A DNA stretch of 64,000 nucleotides, taken from DATATV01 sp035551355. GTDB taxonomy: Bacteria > Actinomycetota > Actinomycetes > Mycobacteriales > Pseudonocardiaceae. The stretch spans positions 1 to 64,000 of the forward strand of contig DASZNF010000068.1 of NCBI GenBank assembly GCA_035551355.1, read 5' to 3'. The position numbers were made by a program, and so were the translations under genes. Of the stretch, positions 8,991 through 17,443 are shown piece after piece. The notes beneath the pieces are model-generated. The model was not told the origin of the DNA. It made no database searches and worked only from the letters and a program-made list of their open reading frames with translations. The first letter of the stretch is position 1; every line of letters begins with the position of its first letter.

Positions 8991-9803
8991 ATGGACACTG
9001 TGACGTCGAGTCACGACCGGCACGCCAATCTCCCCGGCGGGCCCGAGACCATGTTCGCCGTTGACGGAGTGGTCGCCGCCGACGCCGGGTGCCGTGGCTT
9101 CATGTCCAGCGGCCCCTGGTCGAGCGGACCGCCGAATGCGGCCGCGATCGGCGTGCTGGCCGACAACGTGCTCGGGTACGCGCTCATCGCGGAGGCGCCC
9201 GTCGGCTGGTGGTCGGTCAGCACCGAGATCTCGCTCGATTTCCTTCGCCCGCTGCCTTCCGACGGAACCCGGATGACCGCCGAGGGACGCGTCGTCCACG
9301 CAGCTCCGGGAACCGGACTGGCCGAGGGAGCGGTGTTCGCGGCCGACGGCGAGGCGGTCGCCCGGTGCCGCCAGTGGGGCCGGTACGTCGAGGCCGGCCC
9401 GACCCGCGACACCGACCACACTCCCTACCTCGGCGCCTGCCGTTCGGTCACCGAACTGGCCGATAACCTCCTGGCCGGCGCGGCGGCCGTCGACGGGCGT
9501 GCCTGGCTTTCACTACCCATCGACGAAGACCTGGTCAACCCGCTACGGACACTGCACGGCGGAATCACTCTCTGGCTGACCGAGTTCCTGGCCCACCGTG
9601 CGGTCGGCTCGGTGGCCGAGAACCTGTTGCCGGCCTCGTTGAACGTCAGCTATTTGCGTCCGTTGCGCCAGGGTGACCTCGCCACGTTTCGCGCCGAGGT
9701 CACCAGCTGTGGCCGCAGGCTGGCGGTGACGCGGGTGACGGCAGCCGACGAAGCCGGCAAACTCTGCATCGTCGCCTCCGCGCACCACCACGGCCCGCAC
9801 TGA
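8991..9803 (+). CDS. PaaI-like acyl-CoA thioesterase with two hotdog domains
   Basis: 270 residues folding as two hotdog domains: the first with MSSGPWSSGPPNAAAIGVLADNV and a long strand SVSTEISLDFLRPLP (about residues 35-90), the second with NPLRTLHGGITLWLTE and SLNVSYLRPLRQGD (about 180-235). HGG plus a helix and the LxxxYLRPxxxGD strand are the PaaI/thioesterase signature. It would hydrolyse stalled acyl-CoAs and release CoA. It follows the PaaX-type gene by 31 bases and is probably co-transcribed. A ribosome site (GGAG) precedes ATG 8991. Confidence 0.82.
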   Translation: MDTVTSSHDRHANLPGGPETMFAVDGVVAADAGCRGFMSSGPWSSGPPNAAAIGVLADNVLGYALIAEAPVGWWSVSTEISLDFLRPLPSDGTRMTAEGRVVHAAPGTGLAEGAVFAADGEAVARCRQWGRYVEAGPTRDTDHTPYLGACRSVTELADNLLAGAAAVDGRAWLSLPIDEDLVNPLRTLHGGITLWLTEFLAHRAVGSVAENLLPASLNVSYLRPLRQGDLATFRAEVTSCGRRLAVTRVTAADEAGKLCIVASAHHHGPH

Positions 9804-9806
9804 GGA

Positions 9807-10859
9807 TCAAGCGCCGCCCGCAGCGGATGGAAGGCGCGCTGCCAGCGATCGCAGGATGTCGGCCGCCTCGGCCGCCATCCGGGGCACGAACTCCGCGACG
9901 TCCACCACGTCGGTGATCGCTGCGGCGACCTGGCCGGTCATCACCAGGCTGTGTTCGGTGTCGCCCTCGGTCTGGGCCCGCTGCATGGACTCGATCTTCC
10001 ACCGGATCAGCTCGACCGGGTCCGCGCTCGGCCCATCGTGTCCTGCGGTGCCGTCGAGCAGTTGCCGGGCAGCCGCGTTGCGCAGCCCACGGCACGGACC
10101 GTACACGCCGTCGAACGCCACATCGTCTCCTTCCCGTGCGTCCAGGAGGGCTTGGATGTACGCCGGGTGCCAGTCGGAGTTGGCGGTGCTGGTGATGAAT
10201 CGGGTGCCCATCGCCACCCCTTCGGCGCCGAGGGCCAGTGCGGCAGCCAGTCCGCGTCCGTCCCTCGCCCCACCGGTGAGCAGCACCGGCACGTCCACCG
10301 TCTCGGTCACGTTGGGCACCAGCACGAAACTGTGCACCGCCTTGCTCGGCGCGTGCCCACCCATCTCGAAGCCCGCCGCGATCACCACGTCGACCCCGGC
10401 ATCGGCCGCCTTCACGGCTTGCCTGGTGGCGCCGACCTTGTGCTGGTGGACCAGGCCGGCGTCCTTGACCAGGCCGATGTAGTCGCCGGGGAAACCGGCC
10501 GACGTGGTCAGCACACGCAGCCGTCGTTCGATGGCCGAATCGGCCTCTCGGGCCTGCAGCGCGGTGCGGATATAGATGTCGGTGAACGGAAGTACGTCAC
10601 CGTTGCTGTCCACTCCGACCGGGATGTTCACGGCGAAGGGACGATCGGTGAGCGAGGCGCACTCCTCGATGTGGTCCCGGAACGTCCGTGCGCCCGCCGC
10701 GATGTCCTCCGGCATTCCCGGCATCGACACAGTGCCGAGCCCACCGGCATTCGAAACGGCGGCCGCGAGTTTGGGTGTGCGAAAGGGGCCGAGCCCCTCC
10801 TGGACGATCGGGTGCTCGATACCCGTGAGCTGGGTGTAGCGGTTGACGATCGGCGGCAT
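9807..10859 (-). CDS. Nitronate monooxygenase / 2-nitropropane dioxygenase-like flavoprotein
   Basis: 350-residue FMN TIM-barrel protein. Features: N-terminal YTQLTGIEHPIVQEG, phosphate-binding glycine-rich strands (VDVVIAAGFEMGGH, PVLLTGGARDGRGLAAALALGAEGVAMGTRF). The GGH histidine of the family is kept. The same fold includes IpdC, a CoA-ester dehydrogenase of steroid catabolism, and enoyl-ACP reductase FabK, so a CoA-thioester flavin dehydrogenase is as likely as nitroalkane oxidation here. The start was set to ATG 10859 (AGGAG seven bases upstream); an in-frame GTG lies nine codons earlier. It is divergent from the dehydratase-like genes at 10959. Confidence 0.82.
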   Translation of the reverse strand: MPPIVNRYTQLTGIEHPIVQEGLGPFRTPKLAAAVSNAGGLGTVSMPGMPEDIAAGARTFRDHIEECASLTDRPFAVNIPVGVDSNGDVLPFTDIYIRTALQAREADSAIERRLRVLTTSAGFPGDYIGLVKDAGLVHQHKVGATRQAVKAADAGVDVVIAAGFEMGGHAPSKAVHSFVLVPNVTETVDVPVLLTGGARDGRGLAAALALGAEGVAMGTRFITSTANSDWHPAYIQALLDAREGDDVAFDGVYGPCRGLRNAAARQLLDGTAGHDGPSADPVELIRWKIESMQRAQTEGDTEHSLVMTGQVAAAITDVVDVAEFVPRMAAEAADILRSLAARLPSAAGGA

Positions 10860-10958
10860 CGTGGACTCCTGTTCACCGTTGGACACTTTACTTATGTTGA
10901 GATCCTGTCACGCTGAGCGTAGAGTATTGGATGACGTCGAGGAGAGGAATCGCCACCG

Positions 10959-12125
10959 ATGACCGATGCGTCGAGCGCAGCCATGGCGAAGCTGGTCGAG
11001 GTCGCCCGCGATCCTCGCGCCTACATCCAGCGGTGGCGGTCGGACCATCCCGACCGGCCGGTACTGGCGATCCTGCCGATGAATTTCCCCCGCGAGCTGG
11101 CCCTTGCGGTGGGCGCGCTGCCGGTGATCGTCCAGGACGACCAGCAGCCGGTCACCGAGGGCCGCGCGCTGCTGGCCGAGTTCTACTGCGGCTACACCCG
11201 AAACCTCGCCGACCAGGTCGCGACCGGACGGTTCGAGGTCTACGACGCCCTGTTCTCCGCCGACCACTGCATCCAGCTGATCGGCGCGGCCGACATCGTG
11301 CGCTCGTCGAAGCCCGACACGACCGTGTTCCTCGGCATGTTCAACTCGTCGATGAACGACTCCTGGGCGTCCACCCGGGTCGCCGAGATGATGCGACGGA
11401 TCCGGGCCGAACTGGAGGTGTTCACCGGCAAGGCCGTCGAGTCGGATGCGCTGCGGCGCAGTATCGCCGCCTACAACACCGATCGTCGGCTCATCCGGCG
11501 GTTGCTCGACGAACGCAGTGCGGGCAACGCCGCGTTCGGCCCGGTCGAACTGCAGGACATCATCACCTCGAGCATGGTGATGGACCCCGGCGAACACCAC
11601 GCCCTGCTGGCCGAAGCCGTGGCCGGACAACGCAGTTCCGAACGGGACGACCGGGTGCGAGTGCACCTGTCCGGGCATCTGTGCCATGCGCCGCGACGCG
11701 AGCTGCTCGACGTGATCGAGGACAGCGGGACGCTGGTCGTCGACGACGACCTCTACCACGGTCGTCGCTATGCATCCACGGACGTCGCCGAAACCGGCGA
11801 CCCGCTGGCGGCGCTCGGCGAGTGGTACGCGCGGCGCAACGTCACGATCCCGTGCCCGACCAGGGTTCAGCAGGACGCCGACTGGGACGGCTATCTCCTG
11901 CGGGCCGTCCAGGGGAGCGGTGCGGAAGCCGTCATTCACCTGATGCCGAAGTTCTGCGAACCACACATGCTCTATTACCCGGAACTGCGCAAACGGCTCG
12001 ACGAAGCGAACATCCCGCAGCTGCAGATCGAGACCGAACACGAGGGCATTCCGCTCGAATCCTTCCGGACGCGGATCGAAGCGCTGGTGGAACGTGCCCG
12101 CCGGCGCCGGCCTGCGCACGCCTGA
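10959..12125 (+). CDS. 2-hydroxyacyl-CoA dehydratase / benzoyl-CoA reductase family subunit (smaller)
   Basis: 388 residues of the HgdA/HgdB-BcrB/BcrC family (FldB/FldC fold). Supporting segments: RPVLAILPMNFPRELALAVGALP, LLAEFYCGYTRN, VHLSGHLCHAPRRELLDVIED, VVDDDLYHGRRY, IPCPTRVQQDADW, HLMPKFCEPHM and PQLQIETEHEG near the C-terminus. Cysteines in FYCGY, HLCHA and KFCEP sit where cluster ligands occur in the family. Family members carry Fe-S clusters and do radical dehydration or ring reduction with electrons from an ATP-driven activator. The partner subunit and activator follow directly. ATG 10959 follows GGAGAGGAA. Confidence 0.88.
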   Translation: MTDASSAAMAKLVEVARDPRAYIQRWRSDHPDRPVLAILPMNFPRELALAVGALPVIVQDDQQPVTEGRALLAEFYCGYTRNLADQVATGRFEVYDALFSADHCIQLIGAADIVRSSKPDTTVFLGMFNSSMNDSWASTRVAEMMRRIRAELEVFTGKAVESDALRRSIAAYNTDRRLIRRLLDERSAGNAAFGPVELQDIITSSMVMDPGEHHALLAEAVAGQRSSERDDRVRVHLSGHLCHAPRRELLDVIEDSGTLVVDDDLYHGRRYASTDVAETGDPLAALGEWYARRNVTIPCPTRVQQDADWDGYLLRAVQGSGAEAVIHLMPKFCEPHMLYYPELRKRLDEANIPQLQIETEHEGIPLESFRTRIEALVERARRRRPAHA

Positions 12126-12152
12126 CACCCGATCGACAGGAGACGACTCGCC

Positions 12153-13523
12153 ATGCTGGACACCGTCGAGAAGCCCGCCGAGGACAAGAGCAACCGGCTC
12201 GGGATCACCCGGGTCGGTGGTCAGCTCATCTCCGACTACTGGGAAGACCTGTTCACCGCGCGGGAACAGGGCAAGCAGATCGTCTGGTACAACGGCGGCG
12301 CCCTCAACCCGATGTTCCAGGCGGCCGGGCTGGCCTGGTGCCACGGCGAGGCGTTCGCGGCCCGGCTGGCCGCGCAGCGGCTGGAGGGACCGGCGCAGCT
12401 GGCCGGCGCCGAATACGGCTACAACGCCGAACTCTGCTCCTATTCACGCACCCATCTGGGCTGCTCGGTGCTGACCCTGCAGGGCACCGAAGGCGATCAG
12501 ACCGGGGTCGTGGGCGCGCACGATCAGGAGGTCCTGGCCGCGAAGCTGCCCGCTCCGGACTTCTTCGTCAACAACTACGCCGGGTGCAGCACCGGACAGC
12601 AGTGGGACGGCATCTCCTACCGGGTCTTCGGCAAGAAACTGCCGATCTTCAACATCTCCCACCCGTTCCTGTGGGGCAACAAACCCGATGCGGGCTACCT
12701 CACCGGGGAGGAGTGGGAGGACGCGTCGAAATTCGTCGCCGAACAACTGCGGACCCTCATCGGGTTCCTCGAACAGCAGACCGGGCGGCCGTTCGACTAC
12801 GACGCGCTGTCGGAGAGCATGACCTACATCAAGCGCGCGGCCGAACTGCGGCGCGAGGGATTGGACCTGTGCAAGGCGAAACCCGCACCGGCAACCTTCT
12901 GGGACTGGATCGCCAGTGTCGCCCCGATCAACTTCCTGCCCGGCGACCAGGCCCTGGTGGACTATTTCGCGGCGGTGCGCGACGAGATCCAGCATCGCAT
13001 CGACAACGGGATCTCCGCGGTCAAGGACGAACGGTACCGGCTGTACTTCGACGGCATCATGAATTGGAACAAACTCGGCTTCCTGTCAAGGAAGTTCGCC
13101 GAGTACGGCGTGGCGGTGCTGGCCGGGCGCTACATCCAGAACGCGTTCTGGCAGGAGCCCCAGCTGATCGACACCACCGACCCGATTCTCGGCATGGCCC
13201 AGCATTATCTGCTGTGCCCGACCAACCACGGCGCGAAAACGCTGGAGTACCTGACCTTGCGGGACTGCGAAGAGTACGACCTGGACGGTCTGGTCTTCCA
13301 CTCCACCCGCACCTGCCGGGCGTTCACCGGACCGCAGCGGCTGCTGGCCAAGTCGGCCCGGGACAAGCTGGGCATCCCGTCCATCTTCTTCGAGGGCGAT
13401 GTGGCCGACGCGTCCTTCTACAAGGACGGTCTGCTGGAAGGCCGGTTGGTGGCGATGCTCGAGGCGATCGACGTGCGCCGTCGACGCGGGTCGCTGCCCG
13501 CGGAGTTCACCGGAATCGCATGA
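12153..13523 (+). CDS. 2-hydroxyacyl-CoA dehydratase / benzoyl-CoA reductase family subunit (larger)
   Basis: 456 residues of the same family as the gene before it, closer to the larger subunits (BcrB/HgdA-like). Markers: QIVWYNGGALNPMFQAAGLAW, AEYGYNAELCSYSRTHLGC, FFVNNYAGCSTGQQW, YLLCPTNHGAKT, DGLVFHSTRTCRAFTGPQ and IPSIFFEGDVADASF. Several conserved Cys (about residues 93, 101, 144, 354, 388) could ligate the cluster. It overlaps the activator gene by four bases. A heterodimer with the 10959 product is expected. Whether it dehydrates a hydroxyacyl-CoA or reduces an aromatic or enoyl system is not decided by sequence. Confidence 0.88.
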   Translation: MLDTVEKPAEDKSNRLGITRVGGQLISDYWEDLFTAREQGKQIVWYNGGALNPMFQAAGLAWCHGEAFAARLAAQRLEGPAQLAGAEYGYNAELCSYSRTHLGCSVLTLQGTEGDQTGVVGAHDQEVLAAKLPAPDFFVNNYAGCSTGQQWDGISYRVFGKKLPIFNISHPFLWGNKPDAGYLTGEEWEDASKFVAEQLRTLIGFLEQQTGRPFDYDALSESMTYIKRAAELRREGLDLCKAKPAPATFWDWIASVAPINFLPGDQALVDYFAAVRDEIQHRIDNGISAVKDERYRLYFDGIMNWNKLGFLSRKFAEYGVAVLAGRYIQNAFWQEPQLIDTTDPILGMAQHYLLCPTNHGAKTLEYLTLRDCEEYDLDGLVFHSTRTCRAFTGPQRLLAKSARDKLGIPSIFFEGDVADASFYKDGLLEGRLVAMLEAIDVRRRRGSLPAEFTGIA

Positions 13524-14446
13524 CCGGGCACTACCTCGGCGTCGACCTGGGTTCGACCACCGCGAAGGCCGTCGTCGTGGACGGCACCGGCGCGATGACC
13601 GGGACCAGCGTCGTGCAGATGGGCGCGGTGAGCCGAAAGGGCATGCAGCGGGCCATCGACGCGGCGCTGGGCGAAGCCGGGATCGCCGAGCACGACCTGA
13701 CCGCGACCGTGTCCACCGGGTACGGACGCAAACTGGTGCCCGGCCGCCACCAGACCTACACCGAGATCACCTGCCACGCCCTGGGTACTGCGGCACTGTG
13801 TCCCGGGGTTCGGTTGATCATCGACATCGGTGGCCAGGACAGCAAGGCGATCACCGTCGACGCCGACGGCCTGGTCGACGAGTTCGCGATGAACGACCGG
13901 TGCGCCAGCGGCACCGGCCGGTTCTACGACGTGCTGGCCCGGGCCCTGGAATGCGATATCGGCACCCTCGGTGACCTCGCCCTGCGCGGCCGCCAGGACC
14001 TGGAAGTCAGCAGCATGTGCGCGACCTTCGCCGAGACCGAGATCGTCTCCATGCTCGCCGAGGGACTTCCGGAAGCGGACATCGCGGCCTCGGTGCATCG
14101 CGCCATCGCCGGCCGGACCCTGGCGCTGGTGGCGCAGGTCGGGCGGCACGCGCCGGTGGTCATGACCGGTGGGGTCGCGCAGAACCCAGCCGCCGTCCGT
14201 TATCTGGCCAAGGCTCTGGACCTGAACGTGACGGTGCCCGCGTATCCGCAGATCACCGGCGCGTACGGAGCGGCCCTGCTCGCCGTGGAGTCATCCGGCC
14301 GGTCACCGTCCGATCGGGACGCGGACACCGACCGGGAATTGTTCCCCCACAACCACACCGGGTCGGAGCACTCGTGCGCGGACTGCGACGGGACCGGGGC
14401 GGGGAAAGTCCATCTCGGATCGTCGATCGGTGTTCGCCCCAGCTGA
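13520..14446 (+). CDS. BadF/BadG/BcrA/HgdC-type ATPase, activator of the dehydratase
   Basis: 308 residues of the ASKHA ATPase fold: phosphate-1 GVDLGSTTAKAVVVD at the N-terminus, IDIGGQDSKAI (about residues 105-115), and TGGVAQN in the adenosine motif. The two cysteines that hold the dimer-bridging [4Fe-4S] cluster in HgdC are present in NDRCASGTGRF and SSMCATFAETE. It hydrolyses ATP to push low-potential electrons into the 10959/12153 enzyme. Only one activator gene is present, as in dehydratase systems (homodimer), whereas classical benzoyl-CoA reductase uses two. The C-terminal tail adds an unusual CADC motif beyond the normal fold. The start ATG overlaps the preceding stop. Confidence 0.92.
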   Translation: MTGHYLGVDLGSTTAKAVVVDGTGAMTGTSVVQMGAVSRKGMQRAIDAALGEAGIAEHDLTATVSTGYGRKLVPGRHQTYTEITCHALGTAALCPGVRLIIDIGGQDSKAITVDADGLVDEFAMNDRCASGTGRFYDVLARALECDIGTLGDLALRGRQDLEVSSMCATFAETEIVSMLAEGLPEADIAASVHRAIAGRTLALVAQVGRHAPVVMTGGVAQNPAAVRYLAKALDLNVTVPAYPQITGAYGAALLAVESSGRSPSDRDADTDRELFPHNHTGSEHSCADCDGTGAGKVHLGSSIGVRPS

Positions 14447-14498
14447 GCGCCGGGGTTGGTTGACGAAGTTCGTTCTCGTCCACCACCCCCCGCATCGT

Positions 14499-15953
14499 TC
14501 AGGCCGAGGGATCCAGGTAGATGGTCTTGAACAACTGGTAGCTGTGCAGGCCCTCCGGGCCCAGCTCGCGGCCGATGCCGCTGGACTTGATGCCGCCGAA
14601 CGGCGCGGTGGGATCGTTGGCGTAGGCGTTGATCCCGATGGTGCCCGAGCTGACCCGGCGGGCCACCGCCTCCCCGCGGCCGGGGTCGGAGGTCCACACC
14701 GTGCCGCCGAGGCCGTAGCTGCTGGCGTTGGCGATCTGGACCGCTTCTGCTTCGCTGCCATAGGGAATCACCGACAGCACCGGTCCGAAGATCTCCTCCT
14801 GGGCGATGGTGTGGTTGTTGTCCACGTCGGCGAACACCGTGGGCTCGACGTACCAGCCCTGGTCCAGCCCCGCGGGGCGTTTGCCGCCGGCGGTGAGGCG
14901 GGCGCCTTCGCCCAGTCCCTTGGCGATGTAGGACTCCACCCGGTCGCGTTGCCGCGCGGACACCAGCGGGCCGACCTGAGTCTCGGCCTCCAGCGGGTCG
15001 CCGACGGTGAGGGAGGCGGCCAGGTCGGTGATGGCGTCGACCACCTCGCCGTAGCGGGATCGCGGGGCGAGGATGCGGGTGTTGAGCCAGCAGATCTGGC
15101 CGTTGTTGAGCAGGGTGGCGGCGAAGAAGCTCTCGATGTTGGCCCGCAGGTCGGCGTCGTCCAGCACGATCGCCGCCGACTTTCCGCCCAGCTCCAGGGT
15201 GACCGGCCGCAGCAACGAACCGCAGGTCTGCGCGATCACCCGGCCGGCCGCGGTGGACCCGGTGAACGACACCTTGTCCACGCCCGGGTGCGACACCAGA
15301 TACGCGCCCAGTTCCCGGCCGCCGGGCACCACGTTGAGCACGCCCGCGGGCAGTTCGGCCTCGATGGCCGCCTCGCACATCAGCATCGCGTCCAGGACCG
15401 TCTCCGGCGCGGGCTTGAGCACCACGGTGCAACCCGAGGCCAGCGCGGGAGCCAGCTTGAGGAAGGTGATCGCCTGGGGCACGTTCCACGGCACGATCGC
15501 CGCCACCACGCCGACCGGTTCACGGATCACCCGGGAACTCCCGCCGAGCATGCCCGGCCGGGTCTCCTCCTGCGGGGTGTCGGCGACCATGCCGGCGTAG
15601 TAGCGCAGCAGCACCGCCGGGAATCCGGCCTCGAACTGATGGGCCAGGCTGATCGGCATGCCGTTCTGCACGGTCACCCGCCGCGCGGTCTCCGCGCCCC
15701 GCTTCTCCAGCGCGACCGCGAAGCGTTCCAGCGCCTCGGCGCGGCGGGCCGGGGTCCAGCGGGGCCAGCCGTCCGGGTCGTCGAACGCGGTGCGCGCGGC
15801 GGCCACCGCGGTGTCCACATCGCCGGTGGCGGCCTCCGGCACGGCGCCCAGGACTTCCTCGGTGCCGGCCGAGCGTACGGTGATGCGCTCGTCCGTGGCC
15901 GGGGCGGTCCATGCTCCGGCCAGGTAGAGCTGGTCATAGTCCAGTGTGGTCAT
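14499..15953 (-). CDS. NAD(P)-dependent aldehyde dehydrogenase
   Basis: 484 residues with all ALDH signatures: PWNVPQ (about 157), FTGSTAAGR cofactor segment, general base Glu in TLELGGKS (about 254), nucleophilic Cys in NNGQICWLN (about 288) and EEIFGPVLSVIPY. It oxidises the aldehyde formed by the neighbouring alcohol dehydrogenase to an acid, feeding the CoA ligases. The start is ATG 15951-15953 with GGAGAG upstream. It is the last gene of the minus-strand P450 operon, 17 bases after the alcohol dehydrogenase. The same gene set (P450, redoxin, reductase, ADH, ALDH) occurs in alpha-terpineol-type terp operons. Confidence 0.92.
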   Translation of the reverse strand: MTTLDYDQLYLAGAWTAPATDERITVRSAGTEEVLGAVPEAATGDVDTAVAAARTAFDDPDGWPRWTPARRAEALERFAVALEKRGAETARRVTVQNGMPISLAHQFEAGFPAVLLRYYAGMVADTPQEETRPGMLGGSSRVIREPVGVVAAIVPWNVPQAITFLKLAPALASGCTVVLKPAPETVLDAMLMCEAAIEAELPAGVLNVVPGGRELGAYLVSHPGVDKVSFTGSTAAGRVIAQTCGSLLRPVTLELGGKSAAIVLDDADLRANIESFFAATLLNNGQICWLNTRILAPRSRYGEVVDAITDLAASLTVGDPLEAETQVGPLVSARQRDRVESYIAKGLGEGARLTAGGKRPAGLDQGWYVEPTVFADVDNNHTIAQEEIFGPVLSVIPYGSEAEAVQIANASSYGLGGTVWTSDPGRGEAVARRVSSGTIGINAYANDPTAPFGGIKSSGIGRELGPEGLHSYQLFKTIYLDPSA

Positions 15954-15970
15954 GGTCGGCTCTCTCCGGC

Positions 15971-17074
15971 TCACTCGTGCACCAGCACGATCTTGACCGC
16001 CTCGCCCCGGTGCTGGGCGGCGACGGCCTCGTTGATCTCGGCGAAGGGGCGGGTGGTGATCAGCTTGTCGAACGGGAACCGGCCGGCCCGGTGCAGTTCC
16101 AGCAGGTGCGGGATGAACACGTCCGGATCGCTGTCGCCCTCGACGATCCCGGTGATGGTGACGCCGAGGACCTGGGCCTGGATCAGGTTGACCGGCAGCG
16201 CCGTGTTCGGATCGGCGGGCACCCCGATGATGCCGAGCTTTCCGCGGTGGGCCAGGGAAAGCATGGCCTCCTCCAGCACGGACACCACGCCGGTGGTGTC
16301 GATGGCGTGGTCGGCGCCGTCGGGCAGAATGGCCCGGACCTGCTCCGACAGCGGGCCGTCGGCCGGGTCCAGCGCGTGCGTGGCGCCCAGCGCAAGGGCG
16401 AGATCGCGGCGGCCGGTGTGCGGCTCGACCACGATGATCTCGCTCAGTTCGCGCACCATCCCGGCCAGCACCGCCGACAGCCCGACCGAACCGCCGCCCA
16501 GCACCAGCAGGGAGGAGCCGGGTGGGCAGTTGAGCGAGTTGAGCACCGCGCCCGCCCCGGTCTGCACACCGCAGCCCAGCGGGCCGAGGATGGCCAGCGG
16601 CGCGTCCTCGCCCACCTTGACCACGTTGCGCTCGTGGGCCAGGGCGTGCGTGGCGAACGAGGACTGGCCGAAGAACGCCGAGCCCAGCGGCTGACCGTCG
16701 GCGTGCAGGGCGCTGCTGCCGTCGGGCCGGGCGCCGCCGAAGTTGTGGGCCATGAACTCGTGGCAATAGGCGGGTGCCCCGGTCTTGCACTGTCCACAGT
16801 GGCCACAACTGTCGAAGCTGAGCGCGACCTTGTCGCCCGGCGCCACCTTGGTCACGGCCGAACCGACCTCGACCACTTCGCCGCTGCCCTCGTGGCCGAA
16901 CACGCCGGGCACCGGGAAGGGCAGGTGGCCGTCCTTGGCGGCCAGATCGGTGTGGCACAGGCCCACTCCGGCGATGCGGACCAGGATCTCGTCCGGTGCG
17001 GGTGGATCCAGCGTCACGGTCCGCACGGTGAACGGGCCACCGATCTCGGTGGCCACCGCCGCGGTGATGTCCAT
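15971..17074 (-). CDS. Zinc-dependent aryl/allyl-alcohol dehydrogenase (MDR)
   Basis: 367 residues. Catalytic zinc ligands are in GVGLCHTD (Cys about 39) and GHEGSGEVVEVG (His about 61); structural zinc is in CGHCGQCKTGAPAYC (about 90-104); the NAD site is LVLGGGSVGLSAV. The SFDSCGHCGQC context and overall length are typical of benzyl, geraniol or perillyl alcohol dehydrogenases. It would convert the P450-derived primary alcohol to the aldehyde. It lies between ferredoxin and ALDH in one operon. Substrate class is inferred from family and neighbours only. Confidence 0.9.
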   Translation of the reverse strand: MDITAAVATEIGGPFTVRTVTLDPPAPDEILVRIAGVGLCHTDLAAKDGHLPFPVPGVFGHEGSGEVVEVGSAVTKVAPGDKVALSFDSCGHCGQCKTGAPAYCHEFMAHNFGGARPDGSSALHADGQPLGSAFFGQSSFATHALAHERNVVKVGEDAPLAILGPLGCGVQTGAGAVLNSLNCPPGSSLLVLGGGSVGLSAVLAGMVRELSEIIVVEPHTGRRDLALALGATHALDPADGPLSEQVRAILPDGADHAIDTTGVVSVLEEAMLSLAHRGKLGIIGVPADPNTALPVNLIQAQVLGVTITGIVEGDSDPDVFIPHLLELHRAGRFPFDKLITTRPFAEINEAVAAQHRGEAVKIVLVHE

Positions 17075-17110
17075 CGGAACTCCTTTGTTCAGGGCGGGGA
17101 GGCGAGTGGG

Positions 17111-17428
17111 TCAGCCGTTGGTGCCGGGGACGTCGACCAGAACTCCGGCGCAGTCCGGGCGCACGATGAGCTGGCAGGACAGTCGGGAGTGCGGCTGGGC
17201 GCCCTCGGCGAACTCCAGCAGTTCGCGTTCTTCATCGGACGGCTCGTCGAACTGGTCCAGGCCGGACTGCACGAACACATGACAGGTCGCGCAGGAGCAG
17301 CTGCCGCCGCACTCGGCGACGATGCCCGGCAGGTTGTTGCGCACCGAACCGTCCATCACGCTCTGTCCACTCGGGACGTCGATGTCGTGGGCGGTGCCGT
17401 CGGGCAGCGTGTAGGTGACTGTGGGCAT
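17111..17428 (-). CDS. 2Fe-2S ferredoxin of the putidaredoxin/adrenodoxin type
   Basis: 105 residues with the C-x5-C-x2-C cluster motif in AECGGSCSCATCHVF and the fourth Cys in RLSCQLIV, the arrangement of vertebrate-type P450 ferredoxins. An acidic stretch (DEPSDEERELLEFAEGA) that binds P450 and reductase is present. It shuttles electrons from the reductase at 17444 to the P450 at 18682. It is 15 bases downstream of the reductase on the same strand. Confidence 0.93.
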   Translation of the reverse strand: MPTVTYTLPDGTAHDIDVPSGQSVMDGSVRNNLPGIVAECGGSCSCATCHVFVQSGLDQFDEPSDEERELLEFAEGAQPHSRLSCQLIVRPDCAGVLVDVPGTNG

Positions 17429-17443
17429 GCTCGTGCTCCGTGG

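Noticed and set aside
10931..14446. A 1171-codon open frame on the plus strand
   Set aside because: Only its end (13520-14446) is a real gene, the ATPase activator. The rest lies in the wrong frame over the two dehydratase-family genes and has Arg/Gly/Pro-rich shadow composition.
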